Shown here one piece after another: positions 33,851 through 46,395 of a stretch of 64,000 bases of DNA (position 1 is its first letter; each line of letters opens with the position of its first letter). The position numbers were made by a program, and so were the translations under genes. The notes beneath the pieces were generated by a model that saw only the letters and a program-made list of their open reading frames with translations, had not been told where the DNA came from and did not search any database. This DNA is from Gymnorhina tibicen. Its lineage: Eukaryota > Chordata > Aves > Passeriformes > Artamidae. The DNA lies in assembly GCA_013399875.1 (NCBI GenBank), contig VXAZ01005703.1, positions 1,550,001-1,614,000 of the forward strand, given 5' to 3'.

Positions 33851-36800
33851 TCGTCCCACCACATTTCTCCTCTTTGCATCCATTCTGGTTTGATTCTCTC
33901 TATTCTTCAGGTTGGAATAGGTTTAAAAACATGGCTGCTGTGTTAAAATATTCCCCAGAAACAGCCCTGTGCTTACTCTTACCTGTGTAGCATTGCTGTC
34001 TTACAGCATGGAGGTTTTGTGGTTTGTTTTCACTTTATGGACCCCCTTGAAAACACAGTGTTTTTTGGTTTTGCCTTATAATTTCTGGAAGTACCTGTAT
34101 TTGCTTGCTTGTCACCTACTTTTATACAATAAAAGCCTACAATGAGGCCCTGAGCCCAGTCTCGAGGGACTGTGCATGCCTTTCTAGGATGCAGCAGGAA
34201 GAGAGATGCCTTGCTGAATATTTGTAAGAAAAGGTGCCATTTCAAGTAGATCAGAAGAGCATGTAAAACAATGTTGAGGTCATTTAGTGCTAAGACACCC
34301 CTGCACTCCATGCAGAATACTTAGGGAGATAGCATTCCTCTCCCACTTTGGAAGTTGTAAGCTGATTTTGCAAGTGTGCTTGCTGTTCTGTTTTTGACTG
34401 AATGTCTTGTACAAGCAGATTTTCCCAGGAGATTTCTGGGGAGCTGTGTGCTGCTCACTCACCCTTAGGTGCTCCCATGTGTCCGCTATGGGATGCCGCC
34501 CCAGGCTGTGTCCATGCATGGTTTACAGCACAACTCTGCACCTGGGAGCTCTGGCTACCTTCCCACGGGACTGAAAACTCCATTTTGGACGTGAGGCTGC
34601 TTCATGTTTCTCATGAGCTCGCTAAAGCCTTGCGGTATGGAGTTGTTGGCTACATGCTGCACTGTCAAAATCTAATTGCTGTACCCAGCGAGAGCTAAAC
34701 TGTGGCTCTCCCTGCAGATGACAAGGCTGCTGGCAAGGAGGTCACCCTGGCAACGCCACTTGTGGCTACCTGCTGAGGATGGCTGATGAGAGCTCGCCAG
34801 GCAGCTCTTGCATTGCAGGAATGGGGTTTTGCTCATGCAGGCTATATCCAGCAGCTTAGTGAGAAACCCAGAGAGGCAAGGAAATCCTGCTTTCCTTAAG
34901 ACTTTCAGACCCTTGGGGACTAGGAAAGGAAAGGTGAGCTTGTGATAACCATTGCTTTTCCAAAGAGTGTTGTTTCTGACCTGTCACTCCTTTGATAAAA
35001 GCTGTGACGCATTCAAAATGCCATGAAAAGTATTTTAGTTCTCAGCCATTACAGATTTTCTACAGATTTAGCTGGAAACCAAAATCATCCGCCAGTGGGA
35101 AGAGGGCATTAAAGCATAGCAGGGGTCTAAGTCTCAGCTGGGCCACAGCTCTGAGGGGGTGCAGCAACCCAGCACCTCACAGCAGTTTGGTGAGTGATTG
35201 ATGCTAAATGCTCAGCCAGTGCCACCATAGCCGCAAGTGCAAGTCTCTCTTTTGAATACCCGGACAGCCTGACCTTTATGAACTGTAGTTAAATATTTTA
35301 TAGCTGTATTTTAGAAGCTTTGTTTTGCTTTTCTGCCCTTTTTTATTAGCCACATAGGTGTTTATTTCACTTTTTTGCAAGTAGGGCTTGAGGTTTCTGA
35401 TGCCCTTTCCATGGGAAAAGAGGATTATTTCATAGCCATGACCCATACAACACACTGTTGCATTCAGGTAAACATTATCCTTTTGGTCCGTTTGAGCCTC
35501 CTGTAGTGCAAAGGTGTTACCCATGATCACTCCATGAAGGACATTAGACAGCCTTTCAGCAGAGCAGAGATTTTCAGCTCTTTCTCTAGAAACAGTTAAA
35601 CCAGTGCAGACTCTCAGCATCTGAATGAGGCATCTGCATAGCTGCTATTTCAAAAGCATCTTCAGCTTCAGAGCAGAGCTCACAGATGGCCCAGTGAGAC
35701 ACTTCAAGGCAAATCCACACTGTGGAGCAAAGCCCTGCTCCTCCTTCAGATCGGGAATCTGCCCCTCTTTCAAGTCTGTTCTCACAATAAGCTAGAAAAA
35801 GCCAGTTGGGGTGTCAATTCATATTTGCAAAATATTTCCATGAGAAGAAAAACAACCCAGGAAAACAAACAAAACCAATCAGCCCTGTGCCTCTCAGGTG
35901 CATGTGCTGCCTGAGTGAGCCGGTCAGGTGAGGGGAAGACAGGGCAGAAGGAAAGTTTTTATAAATATGATGTCACACGTGCTTAGCTGGCAGATGCAGG
36001 TGTGCAATCTCTTGCCATTTGCCTGTTCTGAACGTGGCCCTCTGAGATCTAAAATCTCTTGCTGTGTTTAATTTACAAAACTCTCTGCTAATATTATCCC
36101 CAAATGCTTCTAATGGAATTACTTAAGCTTCGGTTTCGCAGGTTGTTATCTGTCTGTAGAAATGCAGCTTGAGAGATAATTTTCCAACACTTGAAGTGAA
36201 ACCTACTGGCTTGATTCTAACGTACTTCTAAGCGAAGTGAGTGGTACTAAAAGCTCTGATCTATATAGTCCTTAATTTAAACACCCTCAAACATAAACTT
36301 TGATACGTAGGTTATGAATGACAAGTACCATATATCAATGAATTTACAAGGTAGAACTAAGGACTGTTTGGGTAAACTGGAAGTTATTGCATTCATAAAA
36401 AGCATGAGCAGATGAATGGATTTTTTTTTTTTTAATGAGATCAAAACCAATATATGCTAGAGGCTTTCTAACTTAACTGAAGAAATACATTTTGATCCAG
36501 TAGTGACTTGCACATCTCTTCTTAAAAGGCTAGGCTTTAACTCTGATTTTAATCAGACCTGCAGCAGCAAAACATTTTCCACATGGATGCTTGGAAAGGT
36601 TGTATTCCAATAGTTAAACAGTATACAGGATACAGTATTGATGATACCTTTATAATTATTTCTCAGGAAGTTAACACTAGCATAGCTTTCAGCAGTTGAA
36701 TATTTATCTAGACAAGGTTATCCACAGACCCCAGCAGAATAACTCTCTTCTGTCATTATAAAAAAGAAATCTGTTGTGTGCTTGGATTCATGGGCAGAGT

Positions 36801-38810
36801 GGGAAAGTTCCAAAACAGGCACAAAGCATTGTAAAAATTTAAATTGAGAGAATCGCTTTGCAGGCTCCAGCTTTCACAAACAACACAATCTAGTGAGTTA
36901 GAGCAATTAGTAGCTGTGTGAGGATGTCCTCATCTTTAATGAACCTCTGATAGCTGCTGCTTCTCCACAAGACCTCATTAAAGCCTTGCAGGCTTGGAGC
37001 TAGGAAGAGACTGGCTTTTTGGGTTGGAGTCTCTGAGACCTTGCCAGATGACCGGCTGCTCACACCCCAGTAAAACAAATTGTCATTCACAGACAGAATT
37101 GACGAAACAGAGCAGGGGTGTACCACCAACACACTGCACAGACCTGCCAAAAGGGAACAGAAGAGGACAGAAGAACAGTGATGTTTGGGGTCAAGGCATT
37201 TACCAAAAAATTGTCAAGAGATGTGCAAAAAATGCTTTCTTTTCCTTGTGGGTGCAGAACAAATTTATTTGTGTTACTAACACAGCTTTTTTTTTTTTTT
37301 ACTCTGGAGGCTTTTTCAGCAAGTCCTTTTCTGCTGTCCATCAGGAACTAGCCTGAGAGCAGGAGTTTGTTCCTATTCCTTGCAATCAGTGCTGACTTGT
37401 CATGCCTGCAGCTTGTGAAAGGAAATCAGCCTTTTCTGGTCATGGTAATTCTTCAGACAGCATGAGGGCTGGAGGAGGTGGGGATTCAAGACATCCTGCC
37501 TAAAATTTGTCATGTCAGTTGAAAGTGTCCGGTTCAATTTGAAAAATCATAGCTGAAAATTTTCTGCAAACAGCCAAAAATAACAACAGCCTTGAAAATC
37601 ACCCATGTACCTTGTTGTTTTAGAAAGTGACTGTGGGCTGTAGAGAAGAGTAATATTTCAACTAATCACTGACTTCAAAAATGAAATATGCTTTGAGTAG
37701 TGCCAATTACAGCACAGAAATTTCATCTTGATTTTTGATCAGAGCATATATTAAAAGAAAAAAACAAACCCCATGTTTGTTTCACCTTATGTCTTCTCTC
37801 TGGCTAATACATAAACAAGGTTTGAGAAAGCTGGAGCATTAAAATTAGATCAGATATCTGTCTGCTCCAGCACATACTTTGCTGAACCCTGTTTCTTAGG
37901 ACTTAGAATTTGTTACTTTGGCATTAGTGCTTCACCTTTTCATCGAATTGAATTGTGGTTTCCCAGCTAAAATGCAGACAGCACAGCAGGGTGAAAAATA
38001 CACGAGAACCTCTTTGTTGCAGCTTTCTGTGGCATACATGAGTAGAAAACTTGATTTACTTGTCCAGGCATGCAGTCATTTGTCAATGTTCTTCCCTCAT
38101 GATTCCTGGAGCAGGGCAAAGTGCTGATACAGTGATACAGGGTTTTCTGGTCCAAGGTCTAGGGAACTTCCTCTGGTATTCCCAGGGCTTCTTTATTTGC
38201 CAATGTACTTTGCTTACACACTTTTTAATTAATATCATTTTGGTTCTTGCTTGCTTCCTTTGGCAGTTTTTCTTCAAACCTTCTCCTGCAGGCAGCATCA
38301 TTAATCTTGCATCAGGTGCCTATACCTTTTTCATCATGGCTCTCAATGAGTTCAGCAAGTCTGCAGTCACAGTCACTGGGCTTGTGTTCCCTCACTGCTT
38401 TTTCTGCTCCAGTGCAGATGCAGGTTCCTGTTCATTGTTAGCTACAATAAAATTGTCTCCCATAATGTTTTTATTATGGGTGTTCAACCCTTTCTTTGCC
38501 TATTTGTTGCATTTTATGCTGTCAGTTTAACCACTCACTTGAATTCCATGACACAGCTTGATGACATCTGTCCTTGTCTGAAGGCCTGATTACATCAGGT
38601 GTTCTGCAACAGTTTCCTGGTTGATGCAGTCTCCAGAAAAACAAGCAGTGCACATCATGGTTTGTGTGCGCCCTACTTACCTGTCTCAGCTGAAAAGCAG
38701 GTAATTCTTAGGGCATATTTTTGTGCTTAAACACTAAGCTGCTTTCAAACAAAAATCACCCCCAGTGCTCAGAAGGCAGCAGGGTCTCAAAGCACATAAT
38801 GATTTCCACT
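33851..38810. other. Non-coding DNA, no gene recognised
   Basis: About 5 kb without a supported gene. Poly-T tracts lie near 36421 and at 37287-37300. A 159-codon plus-strand frame (38051-38530) reads as strongly hydrophobic but is simply T-rich and lacks any domain signature. A non-repetitive stretch at about 35930-36250 with isolated CpGs could be a conserved element, but I see no decisive motif in it. Confidence 0.6.
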
Positions 38811-39085
38811 CTCGAGGCTGAACAACCCCAGCTGTCCCACCCTGCCTTCGTAGGAGAGGTGCTCCAGCCCTCTGATCATCTTCTTGGCCTCCTCTGGACC
38901 CACTCTAACAGGTCCACATCTTTTCTGTTCTGAGGACCCAGAGCTGGATGCAGGGCTCCAGGTGGGGTCTCACAGGGGCAGAATTGAGGAGGAGAATCCC
39001 CTCTCTAGACCTGCTGGCCTCTCTTCTGATGCAGCCCAGGACACAGCTGGGCCCCTGGGTTGTGAGTGCACACTGTTGTGTCTTG
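38811..39085 (-). mobile_element. CR1 LINE fragment (ORF2, reverse transcriptase C-terminal region)
   Basis: Read on the minus strand this matches well-known avian CR1: the segments encoding '[20 protein letters not shown]', then a region like 'RVQRRATKMIRGLEHLSYE', then 'RELGLFSLE'. On the plus strand the tell-tale words are GGCTGAACAACCCCAGCT at 38817, GGAGAGGTGCTCCAGCCCTC near 38853 and CCAGGTGGGGTCTCAC near 38959. CR1 is the main LINE of birds and moves by target-primed reverse transcription. This copy lacks the 5' end, as usual, and also lacks the 3' untranslated region and octamer tail, which should lie below 38811, so it is a broken internal piece. Indels break the frame and it is not functional. 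Confidence 0.9.
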
Positions 39086-41474
39086 TGTTCTCTCCTCTCT
39101 TCAACTCATGTTTATCAGGTCTCTCCACACACTTAGTGTCACTCAGCGCTAAGAATGAAAGAAGGCAATTACAGGCAAAAATTACATTCCTAATAGATCA
39201 TCTTGTCTCCCTGATCCTACCTTCACACACTGATCTGAGCCTCTTTCTCCTCTTCATGTTAGCTCTTCCCTGGGATCATTGTTTCCTTTGTTAAGCTTCC
39301 AGAATAACCTGCTCGAAAACTCAGTTTTCTTGTGTTGTACTCCAAGCTGTACCAACACATTTATCTAATCTGTCAACTGAATAAAAATAGAAATAGTCAC
39401 GCAATGTACTAGTCATTCATAAAACAAACTACGCAGCTTTGCAGCAAGGCATAGTAAAAGGGAAGTTCCCTGGAGGGTTCTGGCTTAGCAGTTTTCCAGT
39501 TGCATTTCCCTTGTGGCAAAAAGCACTGAGCACAGGTGAGGGCATGACTGCAGAAGCCCACCAGGCTGCTGTGCTGCCAGGGAGGGACACAGCAGCTGCC
39601 CTCCCAGCTTTAGCTTGTGCAGGGAATTTTCTATTTACCCCAATTGCATAAATAACCAGGAGACCCAGTTCTAGCTGCTACAATTGACACATGTGTGGAT
39701 TTCCTCCAGAAAAACAGTCAAATTCCACTGTAATCTAACATGACTTTCAAACTACCATAAGCAGCTTATCTTTTTCTTCTATGACAGTGTTTCTAAGTCA
39801 TACGGATTTTGCAGATAGGATTTTAAGCCATGAAGAATGGAGCTATCTGCACTGAGGTAGCTGGAACCATTTAATTTGCCAAGTTTATCAAAAGCCTTTG
39901 GTCTGCACAGAATTACAACAATATTTAGCGAAAATTAGGAACCTGGAAGGGGATGAATCTGAATTAGTTTTCTGATGATGCATGTGTCTGTTAATTGGGT
40001 ATTATAGAAACCTTTGCTTGTATTAATTACATTGGTGAATGAGAACAGATTAGTTCTGATTCAAATGCATTACTGCTGCAAAGCCCATCAGAAGATACTG
40101 GTGGAGAACCTTTTGTGGATCATAAATAAAATGAGAGAACATGATACATAATTTCCTAAGTTCCTCTCCAAAATGCGGTGAAAAAATCAAGGTTTACAGG
40201 AGAAGGCCAGTTTGACCCTTAAGCTCATATGTCATAGTTCTTAGGCACCCAGTGTGGAGCATTAGTAAAGTTCCTGATTCTAAAGGCACATTTCTGTTTC
40301 AAAATTTCTTCCTCTTTAAACACAGTAGCTGCAGTTGGAGTCTAATTTATAAGGAGTAAAAGGAGTTCACACAGAAGCTGATGATCGTGTTGCGATTACG
40401 TTGGTAATGGATGTGACCCAATGGAGACAGAACCAGTCCCAAGCACTTTTGTCTATCATGACTGACCCCCAAGGTCTGCTTTATCAGGGCTGAACCAAAA
40501 TAATGACAAATAGGACATATGTGCACACAAAATGTCAAAGAAATCTCAAAGATCTGTAAGATATTTTTAGATGGCCAAAAAGCCAGTATTCCTTGGCTAT
40601 GTGAAAATGTTGTTTTGGCTAAAAGTTTATCTACTTTAGGAGAAAACAAAGTAAGGAATTAGAAGCATAGAAAGTAAGAAGTGGGGGAAAACCAAATAGT
40701 ATACATTAAAAGCTTTGAAAGGCAAAAGAGGAGCAGAAGAAATCACCATCATTCTGTAAGAGCAGGGAATTTACTTAATGGCATTTCTAAAAAATGGAGT
40801 AGTTCTCATTTTGTACAGAAAAGCAAGAAAAGTCTTAGGAAAAAATTTCTGGCACAGAGAAGTGAAGTCCAGCAGTGTAATTCTTGTGGTCAGACAAAGC
40901 TGATTTCAACCTCTGGGTTAAGTTTGCTTTTTGACTGTGCTGTTTATTTCAATTAGCATTGCAAAATCAAGTCTGTAAAGTGCATCTCAGTGCACAGGCT
41001 CAATGGGAGGTGCAGCTTCTCCATAATCTGAGAGTAAGCATTAAAAATGGGATAACACAATGGTTGGTAGAATACTAAATAACAGGAGAAGTAGAGTATC
41101 AGAGATATCTGAGCCACCTGCTGAACTGTTTGAGTGATTTAATGGAAGAATTCATCTTTAGGAACAAGGATTGCCAGCTAACAGATATGGAAAAGGGTGC
41201 TGTGTCTATTGCTGAATATAACAGGCAACTGAGAAAATATTTCATATGCAGCTCCTAATATGTATTCAGTACTCGGAAAAAAAAATCCCTAGATGGCTAA
41301 AGGAGGCAGAATAAATAGGAGAAAATGTGTGATATGGTTTTGTAAACTCTTGGTAAATTGGTACTGGGGGAGATGGTCTCATCGTGGTTTTAAAAACAGG
41401 ACAAATTAAAAAAAAAAAAGAAAACAAATAAAAACCCAGCAGTTAGGAGGCAAGCAGAGTGGGGAAAGAATTCC
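39086..41474. other. Non-coding AT-rich DNA
   Basis: No exon or RNA gene is visible. Sequence at about 40680-41440 is A-rich and of old-repeat texture. It could be part of the body of the CR1 relic that follows, but I cannot match it to CR1. A poly-A run is at 41408-41419. Confidence 0.55.
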
Positions 41475-41795
41475 CAGAATGACTCGAGGGCTAGAGATAA
41501 TGCCTTTCAGGGAGAGATTTTTAAGGTGCTCAATCTATGCAGTACATCAGGAAGAGGCTTAAGGAGCGACTTGATTACAATATATAAATAGTTTAATGGG
41601 TTCTAATGGGCTCTTGAATCTAGTGGAGGAAGGCATGAGGAGGATTGTCAGCTGGAAGCTGCAGCCAGACGAATGCAAGTATTAAGACAGGAATGTATAA
41701 CAGTAACAGTCACTTACAACTGGAAGAAGATATCCAAGAAAGTGACATATTCTGCTGAAGTATCCAGTTCCTTACTGGCTGCCTTTCAGCATAGC
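41475..41795 (+). mobile_element. Ancient CR1/L3-like LINE relic (end of ORF2)
   Basis: The plus strand retains the C-terminal ORF2 region in pieces: 41478-41518 reads MTRGLEIMPFRER-like, then after a frame change 41528-41589 reads VLNLCSTSGRGLRSDLITIY, followed near 41605 by NGLLNLVEEG and near 41650 by SWKLQPDE. These match the order GLE-MPYRERL, LNLFSLTKRRLRGDLITVYKYL, NGLFNLAE, WKLKLD that I know from the older CR1 lineage abundant in turtles and crocodilians. Traces such as TTACTGGCTGCCTTTC at about 41772 suggest it continues to about 41795. Frameshifts and stops make it non-functional. Its age implies insertion before or early in bird evolution. Confidence 0.7.
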
Positions 41796-44700
41796 ATACA
41801 TTAGTCTAACAAAGAGTCACTGGATTCAGTTTTGGAGCTTTTCATAATCAGGTCTGGCTATAATACCTGCTTTTTTTCCCATCTGGCCCTTTGTTTATAT
41901 CCTTCTAGTATAGATGCACTCATATCGAGTAAAGAACAGTAGAAACATCACTGGCTATAATAATGAACTCCAGCACATTCATTATTGTATAATATGTTGA
42001 ACTGGCTGAAACATGGGTTTATTTTCTGGGAAAAAAAAAAATCGAGTTTGAAAAATCTGGACCTTCCTTTAAATATGCTTCTGATAAATTCCTTCTCCCT
42101 CTCCTAAACACTGTGGTAAAAATGGGATGTCTTGTCTACTGAGGGTTTTTTTTTTTAAAGTATTTTCAGAGCAAAGACACCAAATGGGATCTTTAGTGAC
42201 GCTCTGGAGAATCTCAGATAGCTCATGATGCACCTGTGGCATATGGCAAAAGATATTTGAGGTGTATTGATTCTCACATTTTAGTTTTGGGGTTTGTGCC
42301 TTCTGCAAAGCCCTGTGTTTCCAACCCCAAAGCGAGGTCACCCGAGTCATGTGTGTGTTTGCAGAGCAGCTGCTCCGAGTTAGCAATACTGTAGGTTTTC
42401 CAGTGTTTCTGTCCTGACCACAATAAACCATCCATTGCACTTGGGACAATTTTATAGGTTCCAGAAGCAGTCTCTGGCTGCTGCAGAAACTGGCAAGGCA
42501 GGCAATAATTCATGTTAATTGTGATAAATTTCTGTGTCAATATTTTAAACTAAGTGGTCTCAAGCAACGTGCTACATCCTCTGTGAACGACACACGGTGT
42601 GTGCAGACTGGGAGCTGCACCTCGTCGCAGGCTGGCAGCTCCGGCCTGGGGCTTGCTGGCCCTGCCCCTCCCGTGCCTTTGCCTGTCTCTCAGAAACATC
42701 ACAGCACAGCAGCGTGCAGCCTTCACAGCACAGTAAATGCTAACTTTTGTTGTGTACACTGTGAAAGGAGTGCCTGCCACTGTGAACACACTGCAAAATT
42801 ATTCAGCTGAACCAGCCAAGCTAAGTTAAAAGGCTCCATCTTATTGTCCTGGATTTGTTCACTACAAAATGCCAAAGCACACCGGGGAATATGGGGAGAG
42901 TCAGTCCACAGGCTGAAGTCCATCCAAAAATGAATTTTGTTTTTGTTAGAAAAACCTGCACTCCATTTATATAAGCCAAACATATATTAATTTACCAGCC
43001 ATTCATCTTATCCAATATCTGCCTCCAGAAGTGAACAGGAAAACACTGTTCCTGGATAAATCAGTGTCAGAGATTCGTGTGCTTAAAGGCTGAAATGGAT
43101 CTCTTCTGAATTGGCTTGGGCTATGCACCTCAAGCCTGTTGGGGTTTCATTGCAAGGCTCTGGTGCTGGAGGTCAGCCTGCTTGCAAAGCACAGTACTCA
43201 ATTTGCTCAGACCGATTGGGGTATTTGAGTAAACAAGAATGAGTGTAGAAATTTCTGGAGTTTGAACATTAGGCAGAATCTTCCTGCTAATAAAATTAAC
43301 AGTGAATAGCTAGCTTGTGCAGGAAAATACACGTTAAAGCAATTACAGGACAGTAAAATAAATGTTTACAGAGGTTGCTGGAAAAATCTGGCAGTGATGT
43401 CCTGCTCTGTGGATTAATGGCAAAACTGTTACAAAGTGAGCTATTTAATCTGATTTATATCTACTTTTCTTCTTTAAAAAAAGGCAACCAAACTATGAGT
43501 ATGATTAGAATCAAAATAAATATTAAAAGGGCAAATATTTATATGGGCTTCAAGTCAGAATTTTAGCTGTGATGAGGCCAAAATGAACACGGTCCAAGAG
43601 CCAGAAATTCTAATTGTATTCAGAACAATAGTTTTAAACAAAATAATCTGATCAATTTACTGTATAAAAGCCCCCAGGGTCTATCAGTGCCAACATTTTA
43701 TGCTTGAAGAGACAGCATGTTTTCAAAGTACAAAATAATGGGGAGTTTTTCAAAAACCATCCTAGTAGTGAAAATGAGGACACAGGGCTGTCCCTTTGCA
43801 GGCAGAGGAAGGAACTCAGCAGTATTTATGAGGAATCAACCACAGCTGAACTCTAGAAACCCAGAAGCTCTGACTGTGCTCTGAGTGCAGAAAACGGCTG
43901 CCTGGGTGCATTAGGTACCTCTTGCACACAGTCAAGCCTTTAGATGAAAGGTTTTGAGAACAAGGTAGAATTCTGTCATTTCTCCCATGCACAAGCTTTG
44001 TTTTTGTTGGAACACAGCCGTGGAGGGAGATGGCCCACTATGCAGGCAAGGGACAGAGCTGCACAAACACCCAAAGAAGAGAAGCACAAACAGCCAAAAC
44101 AAGAAAGCAGGAAACCCAATTTTGTCAGCAAGGTAGCCGAACATTGCTTTGAACCCAGCTGAACCCATAAAGCTTTTTGAACATCCCATATGGTGGCAGG
44201 TGATTCCTCTCCTTTTAATCTTCCTTTGTTTTTTATTGTTGGAATGGGCAAAACACCTCTTGGTAGGGCTAAATTTTCAGGTTAGGCTGGTTAGGCGCTG
44301 TCAGTTCCAGGACTTCCCCCAGCACATAAACCAAAGTTCCTGCCTTGGTGAGGGTGAAAAAGGAGATATTGGGCTCTTTAACTTTCAAGTGCTGCCCTGA
44401 CATCCTTACAGCCGTCCTCTGCCTTCCCAGCTGCAAAGCAGCAGCTCCGGCTGAGCTCCTGCAGCTTTAAACACATTTCTGATATGTGTTTGTTTAAGCT
44501 TCTCTTTAAACACTGCAGTGTTTCTTTCCTGGGTCATTTCTCAAGGACTTTGCTTTCCCTGCTGTTAGAAACATTTTTATTTTTTATTTGTGAAGTGGTG
44601 AAAAGAAAGGTTGAAAGTGAGTGAAGTGACTAAAAGTGGCTTCTGACAAAATTTTCCTCTTAATGTGTTTGCACCTTGATATGAGAACACAGAGCATCAC

Positions 44701-46339
44701 TCCAGGATTTGAGGGTCATTCCTCCACAATCTCAAGAAAGTATGAAAGGCAGTTTCAGAGCAGAAATAAAACCTATCCTTGGCTCAGGCTTCCTGTCCTG
44801 TGTCTGAATAATTACAAACCGAAGTTCACATGTTCCTGATGCACAGACACAAACCACAAATAGCAGCATTCAGGAGTTTTGTTACTGTCTGGGAAAAAAA
44901 AAAAAAACACAATGCCCTCAGTGGTTTTGGGCCTTTTTCCTGGTTCTGCTTCATGATAAAGGCCTTGTACATTAAAACTGACACATACTCGGAGATACTG
45001 TTTGATCTGTAGTTTTATTCTTGTAGACTATGGCAACATTTTCAGGCTGAGCAGTGATTTCTTGCCAGAAAAGCAGCCAAAGTTAGGCTTAAGATTTCAT
45101 GGCTTGTCTGTTCCTATTTTCCACCAGTTCCTTGAAACTGAAACAAAAATACTGACCACCCAACTTGAGTATTTCTAGGACTGCTGTGCCTTTAAAAATA
45201 TAGTGCTAAGAGCACTTCATGTAAACCACAGTTTAGTTACTGCCTTTTTTTTTTTTCAACCACATGTATAAAACATTTTGACCTCACAATATTCTCTACC
45301 AGCATCTGGCTTTTCATACAAATTATCTCCTATTATGTTGGGTGGCAAGGGAAGAGGTCATAAACAGACATTTTCAGCACAGGGCTAAAAAGGCTGGGAG
45401 TGCTCTCCAGGTAATTTCAGCTCCAAATCATTTCTAAATCATTACCTGCTCAAGCTCAGCAGGTAGTGCAGCTTCTTTGGTAGGTAATATCCAGCATGGC
45501 ACTCTGGGATGTACCATTCCACACAGTTCTTCCATAAACCATGTCCAGGGAGCAGTGATTCAGAAAAGTCTTATGGTTAGCTGGGTTTTGGTGTACCTTC
45601 GAGTGGGCAGGAGGATTATACAGCACCAAGGACATCATTGCCTGCCAGTCAGTGTGGATTTGGCACTTCCCTTCCCTTCTGCCTTTCTGAGTGCTTCCAG
45701 GAGCTGCAGATTGCAGGGCCAACATCTGCCATGCACACAATTCTCCCCCAGCAGTGAGGTGTGTGCAGGTGAAAGCACTGAGGGTTTCTGTGTAAAATTT
45801 CACATGATGGCGATGTTGCTGGGGTGCTCTCAGTGCAGCCAGGGTGGCCACTGGAGGCAGAGTGGGCAGTGTGTGTGTGTCGGGAGGATGTGCTGTATGC
45901 CTGGGCTCTCCTGCTCCACCACTGGGGAGCCTTTCCAGGCACAGGGGTCGACTCTTGTTGTGGTATAATCGAGAAGCTTGTATTCATTGGTAGCTGAATG
46001 GTCCTGTGAACACTGCAGAGCTCGTTTAATATCTTTCAAACCCTTTGTGATAAGAGATGCTGTATAAATGTAGCAGACTGGTGCTTCCTGTATAGGTCTA
46101 ATTCTTCTCCTTTACTGAGGTCTCTCACTCCAGTAGGAGCAGGGCAGGACAGTACTTCTAAGGAATGTATTTCTTTGTGATCCACAATGCTTGTGGAATA
46201 ACACTGCTTTGACCTGCTCTGTTTGTGAAAAAGAATAGTATGTTTTGCCTTTATTCATTTGCTCTGAAAATGCTTTTGCTTTACCTTAGCAATGCACAAT
46301 AATTGAAATTTTCCAAGAACTGCTGCCTTTGTAGTAATT
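41796..46339. other. Non-coding DNA, no gene recognised
   Basis: No exon is supported. A GC-richer patch at 42560-42720 contains several CpGs but is short. Poly-A (44894-44906) and poly-T (45245-45256) runs occur, and a short GT run lies near 45870. Frames of up to 163 codons at 45456-45987 are open on both strands and resemble nothing. Confidence 0.6.
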
Positions 46340-46344
46340 CTTGC

Positions 46345-46395
46345 CCTGTCTGTGGACTTGGACCTGGGTGGTTCCTTCCAACTCACACATGGTGA
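46345..46395 (+). mobile_element. Possible degraded CR1 3' tail
   Basis: CTTGGACCTGGGTGGTTCCTTCCAACTCA resembles the 3' end of avian CR1, where a TTGGACTTGATGATC..GTGGGTCCCTTCCAACTCAG-like sequence precedes the octamer tail. The octamer itself is not recognisable and no CR1 body can be followed upstream, so the match rests on about 30 bases. Confidence 0.35.

Noticed and set aside
38051..38530. 159-codon hydrophobic frame resembling a membrane protein
   Set aside because: The hydrophobicity comes from T-rich DNA (Phe, Leu, Ile and Val codons). There is no motif, splice support or homology that I recognise.
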